A stretch of 64,000 nucleotides of DNA from Tumebacillus lacus (GCF_026410385.1 NZ_JAPMLT010000002.1:62001-126000); one strand, 5' to 3'; positions 1 to 9,598 are shown, counted from the stretch's first letter. A program made the numbers and translations. The notes: a model not told the origin generated them from the sequence alone.

Positions 1-271
1 CTCTCCACTCATTCAACTGATTGCGTACTTTCCAATACCGCTCATCTTCTTGCGGATCGGCCAAGAAAGCCGTATATGCCTCCTGATCGATTGAGTTCGC
101 GATCCGCTCCGCCACGCTCACCGTGTATTCAGAAATCGTCGACTCCACAGTATCCATCATCGTTTTGTACGTAAACAAGCCGTTGGCCACCACGACGACC
201 AAGAGAATCAACATCATGGGGACGATGATCTTCGTCCGTATGCTTCGCTGTTTTTTCATGGTGACTGACAT
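1..271 (-). CDS. Membrane sensor or chemoreceptor, N-terminal part only
   Basis: The reading frame is open from the window edge to an ATG at 269-271 and encodes about 90 residues of an N-terminus. A basic start (MKKQRSIRTK) is followed by one hydrophobic segment (MMLILLVVVVANGLF) and then a polar extracellular region containing SEYTVSVAERIANSID. This layout is usual for methyl-accepting chemotaxis proteins or histidine kinases with a periplasmic sensor domain. The signalling part lies outside the window, so the class is inferred. AGGAGG lies very close to the first ATG, and an in-frame ATG at 257-259 is an alternative start. Confidence 0.6.
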   Translation of the reverse strand, partial: MSVTMKKQRSIRTKIIVPMMLILLVVVVANGLFTYKTMMDTVESTISEYTVSVAERIANSIDQEAYTAFLADPQEDERYWKVRNQLNEWR

Positions 272-331
272 CGACCTCCTGTATTTCTGTGGCTGTACCA
301 AGCTCCTTTCTACAAATATATATCCAACTTT

Positions 332-361
332 TTGACCTGTCTATACAAATTCTATTATGAT
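332..361 (+). promoter_or_regulatory. Candidate promoter upstream of the 549-1079 gene
   Basis: TTGACC at 332-337 and TATGAT at 356-361 are separated by 18 bp in an AT-rich intergenic stretch (272-548). The stretch has no other gene. The promoter would give a leader of about 180 nt before the next plus-strand gene. This is a consensus match by eye only. Confidence 0.35.
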
Positions 362-548
362 AAAAATGGTAAGTTATCTCGATTTGATAATTTGTAACTA
401 ATCGGTTTAACAGATTCTTTTTCAGATCATAACCGTGTGGAGGCTGCGACACCTGATCCTCGTCTATGCGGAACATCAGGTGGTAAACTTGCATACTGTA
501 TACAAACAAGATTCTTCAGTCCACAAAAAACATTCGGGAGGAATGAAC

Positions 549-1079
549 ATGACACTTCGTATTAACAAGTCCGCCTACACCATGCCCGTCTATTCCGACT
601 ACGGCATGCCGAGTTGGGGGACGAAGGTCGGGGATATCTATGTGGGGGAACTGTACACGGAACAAGGCTTTTTCAGCGAAGGGAACTCCGCGATGTCGAT
701 CAGTTTTTATTCGCCGAACGGTTGGAAGGGTGGGTATATCAAGTATGAGCACTGGTCGAGATCCGGCGCCGCAAATAAAGCGTTCTCCTCTTCCTATGAC
801 CTCGGCACCCAAGCAGACGGCTATGAGTTTAAAGTCAAACTCCGCCAGTGCCGGATCTTCTCAGGTGAAAACCATGTCGCGACGATCTATCCCGGTGACT
901 TCATCGTGACGGACGGCTATTCCAGCAGCGGCTCCAAACACCCCTATCGACTCAGCATCAAAGGATACCGAAAAGCAGGCTCCGCTTTCACCACATCGGT
1001 CACGAACGGTTGGTGCGACACGGATATTGAACTCGGCTATTCGATGCATACGGAATGTACGCTGGAAGGCACTTGGTAA
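549..1079 (+). CDS. Hypothetical protein, 176 residues, beta-rich
   Basis: The family is not recognised. The start is the ATG at 549, six bases after a GGGAGGA ribosome site; an ATG at 543 is too close to that site. The protein is rich in Gly, Ser, Tyr and Trp with short alternating strands, and has no clear signal peptide or membrane segment. An early part (WGTKVGDIYVGELYTEQGFF) looks like the first strands of an SH3-like barrel, but this is a weak impression. Cysteines occur in the middle and near the C-terminus (GWCDTD and TECTL). The gene stands alone between a minus-strand sensor and a minus-strand VOC gene and ends at a shared hairpin. Confidence 0.6.
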   Translation: MTLRINKSAYTMPVYSDYGMPSWGTKVGDIYVGELYTEQGFFSEGNSAMSISFYSPNGWKGGYIKYEHWSRSGAANKAFSSSYDLGTQADGYEFKVKLRQCRIFSGENHVATIYPGDFIVTDGYSSSGSKHPYRLSIKGYRKAGSAFTTSVTNGWCDTDIELGYSMHTECTLEGTW

Positions 1080-1105
1080 CGCGCGCTCTCTGCCAGACAT
1101 TGAAA

Positions 1106-1134
1106 AGGCGGCTGACACTTCCTGTCAGCCGCCT
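1106..1134 (-). terminator. Hairpin terminator between convergent genes
   Basis: A perfect 12-bp stem (AGGCGGCTGACA with TGTCAGCCGCCT) and a 5-nt loop lie between the two stop codons. On the minus strand it is followed by TTTTC, so it best serves the VOC gene at 1150-1527, but it could act in both directions. Confidence 0.7.
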
Positions 1135-1149
1135 ACACTGGATTTCAAT

Positions 1150-1527
1150 TTAGTTCTTTTTCTCCATGACTGCGAAGTAATTTTCTTCATCATCCGCAAA
1201 GTTAAAGACTCTCCCGGACGGCAGATCGACCACTTCTCCGACTGTGATCTCTTTCTTGACTAAGTCACTGCGAAACGCATCGAGGTCTTTCGTGAAAAAC
1301 ATGAGCGAAGGCGTGCCCAGATGCAAGCCGGGAGACATTTTGGCGATCACTTCTTTATCGTGCAGAATGAGGCTCGTTTCTGCGCCCTCCGGAGCGATTT
1401 CGATCCATCTCATGTGATCGTTCTTCTCTTCCGAAATCACGCGGAACCCCACTTTTTCTGTCCAAAACTTCACGGCCGCATCTTGATTGTTTACATACAA
1501 CATCACTTGTCCGAGCTTGCTGATCAT
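1150..1527 (-). CDS. VOC (glyoxalase/bleomycin-resistance) family protein
   Basis: The 125-residue protein has one vicinal-oxygen-chelate half: it opens with LGQVMLYVNNQDAAVKFWTE and closes with a strand ending NYFAVMEKKN. Members are small metal-dependent or binding proteins (glyoxalases, dioxygenases, resistance proteins). The substrate cannot be read from the sequence. Length is typical for a single-domain member that dimerises. The start at 1527 follows the ribosome site AGGGAG. Confidence 0.8.
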   Translation of the reverse strand: MISKLGQVMLYVNNQDAAVKFWTEKVGFRVISEEKNDHMRWIEIAPEGAETSLILHDKEVIAKMSPGLHLGTPSLMFFTKDLDAFRSDLVKKEITVGEVVDLPSGRVFNFADDEENYFAVMEKKN

Positions 1528-1562
1528 CGACGTTTCACTCCCTGATAAAAAATAGAATTCTG

Positions 1563-1931
1563 CTACTTCACCATGCCTACCTTTTCAATCGCTTGTTCTT
1601 CTGTCGGCAGGAAAAAGATATCGCTCCCGCCGTTGCTTTCATAGATGAAGTCCTGGAGGGCTCGGCTTGTATACGCGGAAAAGTCACCGACAATCGCGAG
1701 CTTCACGCGATAATTGATGAACTTCTGCAGGATCTCGCCTGCAAGTCGTGTTTTCAAATCGAAAAACGCTTCGCTCAGTGCGGATTTGTGGATGACGATC
1801 CGGTCACAGTCTGCTTCATATCGCACGGTCGCCATCAGATCCAAGGCCGACTGGACATCCTGTATCAAGATCTCGCTGCTGTGTACGACGGCAATCGTTC
1901 TTCCGCCCGATTCTCTTTTTGAGATTTCCAT
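1563..1931 (-). CDS. DUF4180 domain protein
   Basis: The protein of about 122 residues matches the DUF4180 pattern: a strand with IAVVHSSEILI, a helix (SALDLMATVRYEADCDRIVI), an ALSEAFFDL motif, a strand (KLAIVGDFSAY) and FIYESNGG near the end. The family has no established biochemical function. The start is placed at the ATG at 1929-1931, just after GGGGAGGGTG, rather than five codons upstream. It is followed by the VOC gene on the same strand with a 36-bp gap. Confidence 0.75.
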   Translation of the reverse strand: MEISKRESGGRTIAVVHSSEILIQDVQSALDLMATVRYEADCDRIVIHKSALSEAFFDLKTRLAGEILQKFINYRVKLAIVGDFSAYTSRALQDFIYESNGGSDIFFLPTEEQAIEKVGMVK

Positions 1932-1963
1932 TATCACCCTCCCCATTTACCTTATTCAAACAT

Positions 1964-1990
1964 AAAAAGCCCCCCTTCGCAAAGGGGGAC
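1964..1990 (-). terminator. Terminator downstream of rlmD
   Basis: On the minus strand GTCCCCCTT pairs with AAGGGGGGC and is followed by TTTTT. It sits 30 bp after the rlmD stop codon and closes that transcription unit. Confidence 0.8.
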
Positions 1991-2020
1991 TCACATCCTG
2001 AATGTCCGATCATGCGATCT

Positions 2021-3412
2021 CTACTGTTCCTGTCTCACCAACCGTGCCACGCACTCGACATGAAACGTGTGCGGGAACATGTCCACGGGCTGAACCTCGA
2101 CGGTCTTGTACCCGTGTTGTTCGAGGTATTGCAGGTCTCTCGCCAGTGTGGACGGGTTGCAGCTGACGTACACGACGCGGTCGAGCTGCATCGCGGCGAT
2201 CGTCTCCAGCAGGCGTTCGTCGCAGCCTTTGCGGGGCGGGTCGACGACGAGCACATCGGGCTTGATGCCTTCTTCGTGCCATTTCGGGATGACGGTCTCC
2301 GCCTCGCCGACTTCGAAGCGGGCGTTGGTCAGGCCGTTCAACGCGGCGTTCTTTTTCGCGTCTTCAATCGCTTCCGGGACGATCTCGACGCCGTAGACTT
2401 CCTTCGCTTTTTTCGCGAGGAAGAGGGAGATCGTGCCGATGCCGCAATAGGCGTCGATGACCGTTTCCGCGCCGGTCAGTTCGGCGTACTCCAGCGCCTT
2501 GCCGTAGAGCACTTCCGTCTGCACCGGGTTGACCTGGAAGAACGACCGGGCCGAGATCTCAAACTTGATATCGCCGATGGTGTCGGTGATCGAGTCTTTG
2601 CCCCAGAGCGTGATCGTTTCGCGGCCGAAGATGACGTTGGTCTGCTGCGTGTTGACATTCTGCACGATGCTCACCAGATGCGGCACTTTGGCCCGCAGGC
2701 GGTCAACCAGCGCTTCGACGTTTTGGATCTTGCGGCCGTTGGTCACGAGCACGACCATCGTCTCGCCGGTGTGGAACCCGACGCGGCCGATGATGTGGCG
2801 GACGAGGCCTTTGCCGGTCTGCTCGTCATACGATTTGATCCCGAGTCCTTGCAGAATCTCCTTAGTCGTGTGCACGATGTCGTCGTTGTACGGATGCTGG
2901 ATGCCGCACGACTGCATCTCAATGATGTCGTGCGTACGCGGCGCGTAGAAGCCGACGGCCAGCCGTCCGTCGATCTCGCCGAGCGGGACTTGCGCTTTGT
3001 TGCGGTACTCCCACGGGTTGTCCATGCCGAGCGTGTCGTGGACGGTGACGTCGTCCATGTTCAACTTGCCGATGCGGGTGAGAGCATCGACGACGGTCTG
3101 CTTTTTATGGCGCAGTTGCGCCTCGTAGGTCATGTGCTGGAGCTGGCAGCCGCCGCAGCGGTGGAAGATCGAGCACGGCGGTTCGGCGCGGTCGGTGCTT
3201 CCCGACAAGACGTCGATCAGCCGCCCGTTGGCGTACGTTTTCTGGGTGCGCACGATCTTGACTTTCACCCGTTCGCCGGGCAGAGCGCGCGGCACAAAGA
3301 CGGTAAATCCGTCGACTTTCCCCACACCTTCGCCTTCGTGGCCGAGGCCGTGGATGTCGATCTCGTAGTATTCGTTTTTCTGTACCGGGATCGGCGTTTT
3401 GATTTTTGACAT
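2021..3412 (-). CDS. rlmD: 23S rRNA (uracil-C5)-methyltransferase, RlmD/RlmCD family
   Basis: The 463-residue enzyme has the full family layout. An N-terminal TRAM domain (about 10-70) is followed by an iron-sulfur cysteine cluster (CSIFHRCGGCQ near residue 80), a SAM-binding Rossmann domain (DAYCGIGTISLFLA), DPPRKGC, and the catalytic cysteine motif YVSCNPSTLARDL near the C-terminus. It uses SAM to methylate C5 of a uracil in 23S rRNA; in B. subtilis paralogues modify U747 and U1939, and which site applies here cannot be told. The ATG follows AAGGAGAT. The cyclodeaminase gene lies just upstream with an 11-bp gap, suggesting an operon. Confidence 0.9.
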   Translation of the reverse strand: MSKIKTPIPVQKNEYYEIDIHGLGHEGEGVGKVDGFTVFVPRALPGERVKVKIVRTQKTYANGRLIDVLSGSTDRAEPPCSIFHRCGGCQLQHMTYEAQLRHKKQTVVDALTRIGKLNMDDVTVHDTLGMDNPWEYRNKAQVPLGEIDGRLAVGFYAPRTHDIIEMQSCGIQHPYNDDIVHTTKEILQGLGIKSYDEQTGKGLVRHIIGRVGFHTGETMVVLVTNGRKIQNVEALVDRLRAKVPHLVSIVQNVNTQQTNVIFGRETITLWGKDSITDTIGDIKFEISARSFFQVNPVQTEVLYGKALEYAELTGAETVIDAYCGIGTISLFLAKKAKEVYGVEIVPEAIEDAKKNAALNGLTNARFEVGEAETVIPKWHEEGIKPDVLVVDPPRKGCDERLLETIAAMQLDRVVYVSCNPSTLARDLQYLEQHGYKTVEVQPVDMFPHTFHVECVARLVRQEQ

Positions 3413-3423
3413 GCTCTATCTCC

Positions 3424-4008
3424 TTAACTATGCGAGACGATGCGGTCGCGACAGAGCGTCGCTTGGTCTCGCCAGGTATCGATGCGTGCAAGAAGTTTGT
3501 CGTCCGCGCCGCCTGCGCTGCGGATGTTGGCGAGGGCGATCTCCGTGATGCCCATGACGGCGGCGTGACCTAGGAAAGCGACGACGCGCAGGTCGCTGTG
3601 CAGATGCACCGGGACGTGCGGAGTCAACTCGTCGGTCTGCCGCAGCAGTTTCACGATGTGGCCCGCGATTTTCGCCGGGGACCCGACGTCGTGACGGACG
3701 CAGGCGGCCCGCTCGCCTTGGATGATCTTTTGCGCTTCGTAGACGTCCGCTTCGCCGTAGTCGAGCAGGGTCTGACGCAGCGCGAGGATCTCGGCCAGCC
3801 GTTGGTCCAGGTCTGCTACACCCTCCCCTTTTTTCTCCAGACGATTGCGCGTGACGCGGGTGATCAGTTCGAGGAGCGAGGCGGACAGCGCCGCACACAG
3901 CGCGACGACGGTGCCGCCTGCCGGGCTCGGCACGTCCGGGTGCGCGATCCAGTCGCACAAGCTTGGCATCGGTTCATCGACGAAGCGTCCCTGTCTGATT
4001 CGGTTCAT
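3424..4008 (-). CDS. Cyclodeaminase/cyclohydrolase family protein
   Basis: The 194-residue all-helical protein belongs to the family of the C-terminal domain of formiminotransferase-cyclodeaminase, seen in PSPAGGTVVALCAALSASLL near residue 28. Related enzymes act on formimino- or methenyl-tetrahydrofolate. The formiminotransferase half and other histidine-degradation genes are absent nearby, so the substrate is unproved. The start follows AAGGGAGTCG. It appears co-transcribed with rlmD downstream and the lipid kinase gene upstream. Confidence 0.8.
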   Translation of the reverse strand: MNRIRQGRFVDEPMPSLCDWIAHPDVPSPAGGTVVALCAALSASLLELITRVTRNRLEKKGEGVADLDQRLAEILALRQTLLDYGEADVYEAQKIIQGERAACVRHDVGSPAKIAGHIVKLLRQTDELTPHVPVHLHSDLRVVAFLGHAAVMGITEIALANIRSAGGADDKLLARIDTWRDQATLCRDRIVSHS

Positions 4009-4047
4009 GTTGCCTCGACTCCCTTCTCTTGGAAAAAGTATGCCCGG

Positions 4048-4938
4048 TTAGCGTCCGACCAACACGTTCAGGTGATGCTTGAGACAACGGAAGCTTTGCG
4101 GCAGGACGCCGCCGTACTCGCCGTCGAGGTTCAGTTCGACCGTCTCCGGGCTTTGCACGGTGAGCAGATCGGTCTGGAAATAGATCACGCGGTCGCTCTG
4201 CAGATGCTCGCCGCGCACCGCCATCGTGGCGAGGTGCACCAATTCCGGCAAGGTGCATGGCTTGACGAGGATGACGTCAAACACGCCGTCGTTCAGCGAC
4301 GCTTGCGGAGCGAGCTTTTCAAAGCCGCCGACGGAGTTGCTGTTGGCGATCAGGCAGAGCATCGTCTTGCCTTCAAAGTCAAAGTCGGGCGAAGTGATGT
4401 CGAGGTGGATCGGTTTGAGCCTGGGCAGTTTCTCCAGCCCTTTTACATAGTAGGCGAGCTGGCCGAGGTGCGTTTTCAGCTTGCTCGACACTTCATAGGT
4501 GATCTCGGTCATCCGGCCGCAGCCTGCGATGTTGATAAAATACCCGCTGCCCGCCAGTCCCACGTCCATCGGGATGGCGTTGCGCTGGTTGATGATCTCG
4601 CATGATTTTTTCCAATCGCGGGGCAGGTTCAACGCGCGGGCGAGGTCGTTGGTGGTGCCGGACGGCAGGATGCCGAGGGTGGGGCGGTTCTCCATGATGG
4701 AGAGGCCGTTGATCACCTCGTTGATCGTGCCGTCGCCACCCGCCGCAAAGACGTAGTCAAACTCGTCGAGGCAGGCCTGTTTCGCCGCTTCGGTCGCTTC
4801 GTTTTGAGCGTGGGTCATGAAGGTCGAAACTTCATAGCCGCCTCTCTCCAGCGTGTCGAGGATGCTCGGCAGATTGCTTTTAAATGCTTCCCGACCTGAA
4901 GTCGGGTTGTAGATCAGACGCGCGCGCGGTCTGCGCAT
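4048..4938 (-). CDS. dagK: Diacylglycerol/lipid kinase, DgkB/YegS family
   Basis: The protein of about 296 residues begins RARLIYNPTSGRE and carries the nucleotide-binding motif AAGGDGTINEVINGL, LGILPSGTTNDLARAL and a C-terminal beta domain with LNLDGE. These are the hallmarks of the DAGK catalytic family, which recycles diacylglycerol from lipoteichoic acid turnover to phosphatidic acid in Gram-positive bacteria. The start at 4936-4938 follows GGAGGTG; upstream in-frame ATG codons lack a site. Preference for diacylglycerol over other lipids is assumed from family. Confidence 0.85.
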   Translation of the reverse strand: MRRPRARLIYNPTSGREAFKSNLPSILDTLERGGYEVSTFMTHAQNEATEAAKQACLDEFDYVFAAGGDGTINEVINGLSIMENRPTLGILPSGTTNDLARALNLPRDWKKSCEIINQRNAIPMDVGLAGSGYFINIAGCGRMTEITYEVSSKLKTHLGQLAYYVKGLEKLPRLKPIHLDITSPDFDFEGKTMLCLIANSNSVGGFEKLAPQASLNDGVFDVILVKPCTLPELVHLATMAVRGEHLQSDRVIYFQTDLLTVQSPETVELNLDGEYGGVLPQSFRCLKHHLNVLVGR

Positions 4939-4977
4939 ACGCGACACCTCCGTTGTGTGACGGGAAAAATTTCTCAT

Positions 4978-5002
4978 GAAAAACCCCAAGCCGGGCTTGG
5001 GG
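4978..5002 (-). terminator. Terminator of the gatCAB operon
   Basis: The minus strand reads CCCCAAGC-CCG-GCTTGGGG followed by TTTTTC, ten bases after the gatB stop. Confidence 0.85.
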
Positions 5003-5012
5003 TCTCATGGGT

Positions 5013-6458
5013 TTACCCTTGGATGCGTTCGAGGATGAGCTTGTTGACGAGGGCCGGGTTGGCCTGGCCTTTGGTCGCTTTCATGCATTGGCCGACCAAT
5101 GCCCCGAGGGCTTTCTCTTTGCCCGCTTTGTAATCCTCGACCGATTTGGCGTTGTTCGCCAGCACTTCTTCGACGATCTTCGCGATCGCGCCTTCGTCGG
5201 AGATCTGCACGAGGCCTTTTTCCTTGACGATGACGGCCGGGTCGTGGCCCGTTTCCAGCATGTCTTTGAAAACAGACTTGGCGATCTTGGTCGAGATCTG
5301 ACCGTCCTGGATCATCTTGATCATCGCGCCAAGGTGCTCCGGCGTGATCTGCGTCTGGTGGATCTCGAGGTTGTTGTGGTTGAGATAGGCGAGCAGGTCG
5401 CCCATGATCCAGTTGGAGACCGTTTTGGCCTCTGCGCCGCTCGCCACGGTCGCTTCAAAGAAATCGGCGACGCGCTTGGAGGCGGTGAGCACGTCCGCGT
5501 CGTAGGACGGCAGCCCGTATTGCTCGATGTAGCGGGCTCTGCGCTCGCCCGGCAGCTCCGGGATCGTGGCGCGGATCGAGGCGATCCAGTCGGCGTCGAT
5601 CTCCAGTTGGACAAGGTCCGGCTCCGGGAAATAGCGATAGTCGTGCGCGTCTTCTTTGGTGCGCATGACCAGCGTCTTTTTCGCCGCATCGTCCCAGCGA
5701 AGAGTCGATTGCTGGATCTCCTGACCGGCTGCAAGGATCGCTTCTTGGGCGGCTTGCTCATATTCCAGCGCCTTTTGGACGTTGGAGAAGGAGTTCATAT
5801 TTTTCAACTCGCGCTTGGTGCCGAACTGTTCCCGGCCCCACGGTCGCAAGGAGATGTTCGCGTCACAACGCAGAGAGCCCTCTTCCATCTTGCAGTCGGA
5901 GATCTCGCAGTATTGCATGATCGCTTTTAATTTTTCCAAGTACGCCTTGGCTTCTTCCGGGGTGCGGATGTCCGCTTCGGAGACGATCTCGATCAGCGGC
6001 ACGCCGACGCGGTTGAAGTCGACCAGCGTGGAGGAGCCGTCTGCGGCGTGGCTCGATTTGCCCGCGTCTTCTTCGAGGTGGACGCGGTTGATGCGGATGC
6101 GCTTGGTCTCGCCGCCGACTTCGATCTCGATCCAGCCGTGTTCGCCGACCGGCTTGTCAAACTGGGAGATCTGGTACGCTTTCGGCGAGTCGGGATAAAA
6201 GTAGTTTTTGCGGTCAAATTTGGACTCGCTGTTGATCGTGCAGTTGAGCGCCAGCGAGGCTTTGATCGCTTTGTTCAACGCCTCCCGGTTGAGCACCGGC
6301 AGGACGCCCGGGTGGCCGAGGCAGATCGGACAGACGTTGGTGTTCGGAGGAGCCCCGAACTCCGTCGAGCACCCGCAAAAAATCTTCGAATGGGTGTTCA
6401 TCTCGACGTGGACTTCAAGGCCGATGATCGTTTCATAGGTGGAAGTGGTCGCCGTCAT
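5013..6458 (-). CDS. gatB: Aspartyl/glutamyl-tRNA amidotransferase subunit B
   Basis: The protein of about 481 residues starts [20 protein letters not shown] and has [19 protein letters not shown] with the zinc cysteines, then [24 protein letters not shown] and a helical C-terminal GatB/YqeY domain that binds tRNA. With GatA and GatC it converts Glu-tRNA(Gln), and Asp-tRNA(Asn) in some species, to the amidated form. GatB activates the mischarged aminoacyl-tRNA with ATP. The ATG at 6456-6458 follows GGAGGAGGG; the open frame extends upstream but without support. It is the last gene of gatC-gatA-gatB. Confidence 0.95.
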   Translation of the reverse strand: MTATTSTYETIIGLEVHVEMNTHSKIFCGCSTEFGAPPNTNVCPICLGHPGVLPVLNREALNKAIKASLALNCTINSESKFDRKNYFYPDSPKAYQISQFDKPVGEHGWIEIEVGGETKRIRINRVHLEEDAGKSSHAADGSSTLVDFNRVGVPLIEIVSEADIRTPEEAKAYLEKLKAIMQYCEISDCKMEEGSLRCDANISLRPWGREQFGTKRELKNMNSFSNVQKALEYEQAAQEAILAAGQEIQQSTLRWDDAAKKTLVMRTKEDAHDYRYFPEPDLVQLEIDADWIASIRATIPELPGERRARYIEQYGLPSYDADVLTASKRVADFFEATVASGAEAKTVSNWIMGDLLAYLNHNNLEIHQTQITPEHLGAMIKMIQDGQISTKIAKSVFKDMLETGHDPAVIVKEKGLVQISDEGAIAKIVEEVLANNAKSVEDYKAGKEKALGALVGQCMKATKGQANPALVNKLILERIQG

Positions 6459-6474
6459 GTCTGTTCCCTCCTCC

Positions 6475-7947
6475 TTACAGCATGGCCCGCGGCATCGCAC
6501 CGCGTGCAGTTTCGTACGCGTGGGCGACGCGCAGGAGCGTCGTTTCATCAAATGCCTTGCCGATCAATTGCAGGCCGACCGGCAGCCCGTCCGCGAGACC
6601 GCACGGCACGGAGATCGCCGGGATGCCCGCGAGGTTGACCGGGATGGTGTAGATGTCGTTGAGGTACATCGTCACCGGATCTTCGACTTTGGCGCCGATT
6701 TTGAAGGCGGTGGTCGGAGCGGTCGGGGAGAGGATGACGTCGTAGGATGCAAAGACGTGGTCAAAGTCTTGTTTGATCAAGGTGCGGGTCTTCTGCGCGC
6801 GCAGGTAGTACGCGTCGTAATAGCCGGACGACAGCGCGTAGGTGCCGAGCATGATCCGGCGTTTGACTTCTTCGCCAAATCCTTGGGCGCGGGTCTGCTT
6901 GTACATCTCGACGAGCGTGTCCGCCTCGGTGCGCACGCCGTAGCGGACGCCGTCAAAGCGAGCCAGGTTGGACGACGCTTCGGCCGGGGCGATCAGGTAA
7001 TAGGCGGCCAGCGCGTATTTGGTGTGCGGCAGGGAGACTTGGCCGACGGTTGCACCGAGGCTTTCGAGGACCCGAATCGCCTTTTCCACCTCGGCGCGGA
7101 CGGCCGGGTCGAGACCTTCTTCAAAGTACTCGCTCGGCAGCGCGATGCGCAGACCTTTGATGTCGCCGGTCAGCGCGTCGAGGTAGCGGGGCACGGCGAC
7201 GTTCGCCGACGTGGAGTCGTGCGGGTCGTGGCCTGCGATCGCCTGCAAGACGACGGCAGCGTCCTCGACGGTCTGCGTGAACGGGCCGATCTGGTCGAGC
7301 GACGACGCGTACGAGATCAGTCCGAAGCGGGAGACGAGGCCGTAGGTCGGCTTGAGGCCGACGACGCCGGTGTAGGCGGCCGGCTGACGGATCGAGCCGC
7401 CGGTGTCGGAGCCGAGCGCAAACAGCACCTGTCCCGCCGATACGGCCGCTGCGGAGCCGGACGACGAGCCGCCCGGCACGCGCTCCAGATCCCACGGGTT
7501 GTGCGTCGGGAAGTAGCCGGAGTTTTCACCGGACGAGCCCATGGCAAATTCGTCCATGTTGGTCTTGCCGACGAGCACATAGTTTTCTTTGTTGAGCCTG
7601 TCCACGGCGGTCGCGTCGTAGGCGGACGTGTAGTTCGCCAGGATCTTCGAAGCGGCGGTGGTCGGCAGGCCTTTGGTGTTCAGGTTGTCCTTGATCGCGC
7701 CGGGGATGCCGAACAGCAAATGCGAGAGGTCGCCCGTTGCGCTGCGCTGGCGGATGTCGTGGACTTGTTCATCCAGCGCTTTTGCACGTTCCATCGCTTC
7801 TTCCGCCGCGATGTGCAGGAACGCTTTTATTTTCCCGTCCGTCGCTTGGATGCGCTCCAGAGAAGCGGCGGCCAGTTCGGACGGTTTGATTTCTTTGGAG
7901 ATGATCTTTGTATGTAACTCGCGGATCGAGGCGTTCAGTAAAGACAT
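6475..7947 (-). CDS. gatA: Glutamyl-tRNA(Gln) amidotransferase subunit A
   Basis: This 490-residue amidase-signature enzyme shows the Ser-cisSer-Lys triad: the Lys in [11 protein letters not shown], the Ser region [16 protein letters not shown] and [25 protein letters not shown]. It hydrolyses glutamine and passes ammonia to GatB. Length is typical (about 485). The start follows GGAGGGATAA, and the gene sits 3 bp after the gatC stop. Confidence 0.96.
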   Translation of the reverse strand: MSLLNASIRELHTKIISKEIKPSELAAASLERIQATDGKIKAFLHIAAEEAMERAKALDEQVHDIRQRSATGDLSHLLFGIPGAIKDNLNTKGLPTTAASKILANYTSAYDATAVDRLNKENYVLVGKTNMDEFAMGSSGENSGYFPTHNPWDLERVPGGSSSGSAAAVSAGQVLFALGSDTGGSIRQPAAYTGVVGLKPTYGLVSRFGLISYASSLDQIGPFTQTVEDAAVVLQAIAGHDPHDSTSANVAVPRYLDALTGDIKGLRIALPSEYFEEGLDPAVRAEVEKAIRVLESLGATVGQVSLPHTKYALAAYYLIAPAEASSNLARFDGVRYGVRTEADTLVEMYKQTRAQGFGEEVKRRIMLGTYALSSGYYDAYYLRAQKTRTLIKQDFDHVFASYDVILSPTAPTTAFKIGAKVEDPVTMYLNDIYTIPVNLAGIPAISVPCGLADGLPVGLQLIGKAFDETTLLRVAHAYETARGAMPRAML

Positions 7948-7950
7948 TGA

Positions 7951-8241
7951 TTATCCCTCCATGACAGCAGGCACGCGGAATTGGCCATTCTCTTGATCGG
8001 GCGCATGGGAGAGAGCTTCCTCTTGGCTCAACCACTCGCGGGACACGTCCTCGCGCAGCACGTTCTTGAGCGGCTGCGGGTGCGTGGTCGGTGCCACGTT
8101 CTCGACGTCCAACTCTTGGAGTTCCTGAGCGAAATGCAAGATCTTGCCGAGCGTGTCGGCCATCTTCCCTTTCTCTTCCTCGGAAATCGCCAGACGGGAC
8201 AGATTGGCGATATGCTCAACTTCTTTGATGGTGATGCTCAT
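7951..8241 (-). CDS. gatC: Glutamyl-tRNA(Gln) amidotransferase subunit C
   Basis: The 96-residue subunit begins MSITIKEVEHIANLSRLAIS and has the conserved middle DVENVAPTTHP and an end with LSHAPDQENGQFRVPAV. It is the structural subunit that wraps GatA and stabilises the GatAB complex. The start is the ATG at 8239-8241 after GGAGGTGTC; the open frame continues nine codons upstream without a site. It is the first gene of the operon. Confidence 0.94.
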   Translation of the reverse strand: MSITIKEVEHIANLSRLAISEEEKGKMADTLGKILHFAQELQELDVENVAPTTHPQPLKNVLREDVSREWLSQEEALSHAPDQENGQFRVPAVMEG

Positions 8242-8278
8242 GTTGACACCTCCGTACCTGTGTGACATGCATCTTGCA

Positions 8279-8308
8279 ATTATAGCATATAGGCATTTTT
8301 ACCAGCAA
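8279..8308 (-). promoter_or_regulatory. Promoter of gatCAB
   Basis: On the minus strand TTGCTG (8303-8308) and a perfect TATAAT (8279-8284) are spaced 18 bp apart, about 38 bp upstream of the gatC start. Confidence 0.6.
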
Positions 8309-8325
8309 CTTGGGGGCGGAGATCG

Positions 8326-9390
8326 TCATCCCGCCCTCGTCACCTTCCACTCGCTCACCGCATCCGGCTGTTGCACCAGCTCAAAACTCAGCGGTCGCTC
8401 CGTGTCGTAGTACCCCTCGGCGAGCCACTCGTAGACCACGGCTTGCACCTTGCCCCCTTTGACCGCTCCGATCTCGTAGGAGTAGAACGTCCCCGGCGCC
8501 GCTGTGACCGCCGCTTGGTTCGCACCTTTTCCTACATATAGTTTCGCCCCTGCCGCATCCCCGATCTGCAGCGAGGACAAAAACGCTTCCACCGTCTCTT
8601 GCGGGGTATCTGCCCGTTGCAAGGTGCGCTCTTCGGCGCGGACAAACTCAAACACGGGGCTCTCTCCCGGTTTGCGGGTGTAGCGGTGCAGGCGGATCAC
8701 CTCGCGAAACGGGGTGGTCGCTTTCTGCTCGATCCACGCATCGCCGCGCCCGATCCGCCGAATGCCTGTATAGCCGTGAAAGCCGGTCAGCGCATTGTCT
8801 GCCGCTTCCCAGATGTGCATGTGCGGCACGTCGTGCTCCTCCCAGAACACGAGCACTTCCGGGCGGCCGTCGCGGTTGATGTCGACCACTTCGACGCGCA
8901 GGCCGTTGTCCGGGTAGACTTCTTGGAGCAGGATCGCACCGGTGGCGGACGTCACGCGCAGGTGGCCGCACTGGTTGGTAAAATACGTCTGCACCGTATC
9001 CAGCCGACCATCATGGTCAAAGTCTGCCGTCTCCAGTTGCAGCGGCAAAGGCAGCGTCTCCGTGCACGCGCCGAGCGCGTCGACTTTGGGATAGCGAAAG
9101 AAGATCTGATGCGTCCGCCCCGATTTTCTGATGTGCAACCAGCCGTCCGGCTCGGTATCCGGCACGACGATGCGGCCGTTTTGGATCTGCACGACGCGGG
9201 CGAACGGCAGCGGGTACACGTCGCCGGTCAGATCGGTTTGCAGCGGCGTGCATTCGATCAGCATCCGCGTCCCACTGCTTCCTTCTTTCATTTGAAACGG
9301 CAACGGCGTCTCCTCCACCAACCCAAGCCACTGTCCGTTCACTCGCACCGATGCGCCGAAGAGATGATCTGGCATCACGAGAAATTCCAT
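8326..9390 (-). CDS. Hypothetical FG-GAP/VCBS-like protein
   Basis: The protein of about 354 residues has two Asp-rich calcium-loop-like motifs of FG-GAP/VCBS repeats: ADFDHDGRLDTV near residue 145 and VDINRDGRPEVLVF near 190. The rest is beta-rich. There is no signal peptide, which is odd because most such repeat proteins are exported. The start at 9388-9390 follows GGAGGTGCAAGGGT. No function can be assigned. It is transcribed away from the peptide operon at 9.6 kb and shares its upstream region. Confidence 0.6.
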   Translation of the reverse strand: MEFLVMPDHLFGASVRVNGQWLGLVEETPLPFQMKEGSSGTRMLIECTPLQTDLTGDVYPLPFARVVQIQNGRIVVPDTEPDGWLHIRKSGRTHQIFFRYPKVDALGACTETLPLPLQLETADFDHDGRLDTVQTYFTNQCGHLRVTSATGAILLQEVYPDNGLRVEVVDINRDGRPEVLVFWEEHDVPHMHIWEAADNALTGFHGYTGIRRIGRGDAWIEQKATTPFREVIRLHRYTRKPGESPVFEFVRAEERTLQRADTPQETVEAFLSSLQIGDAAGAKLYVGKGANQAAVTAAPGTFYSYEIGAVKGGKVQAVVYEWLAEGYYDTERPLSFELVQQPDAVSEWKVTRAG

Positions 9391-9598
9391 ACCCTTGCAC
9401 CTCCGATCTGTGTCTCGATATCGTATGCGAAGATTGGGCAGAAAGCGCACGGGAGAGCGGGTTTTTAAAAGGGGTTAAAATTTCAATATATCAGAATGGA
9501 TCACAGATAGGAAACGTTGTTAAATATATTAAATTAATGAATTCAAGAGAGAATCAGCCGCAAACACAGAATAGTTCGATTATTGGATATTTTACAGT

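Noticed and set aside
1919-3409. Long plus-strand frame of 496 codons opposite rlmD
   Set aside because: It is antisense to a clear rlmD with all motifs. GC-rich third positions make long opposite frames; it has no recognisable domain or ribosome site.
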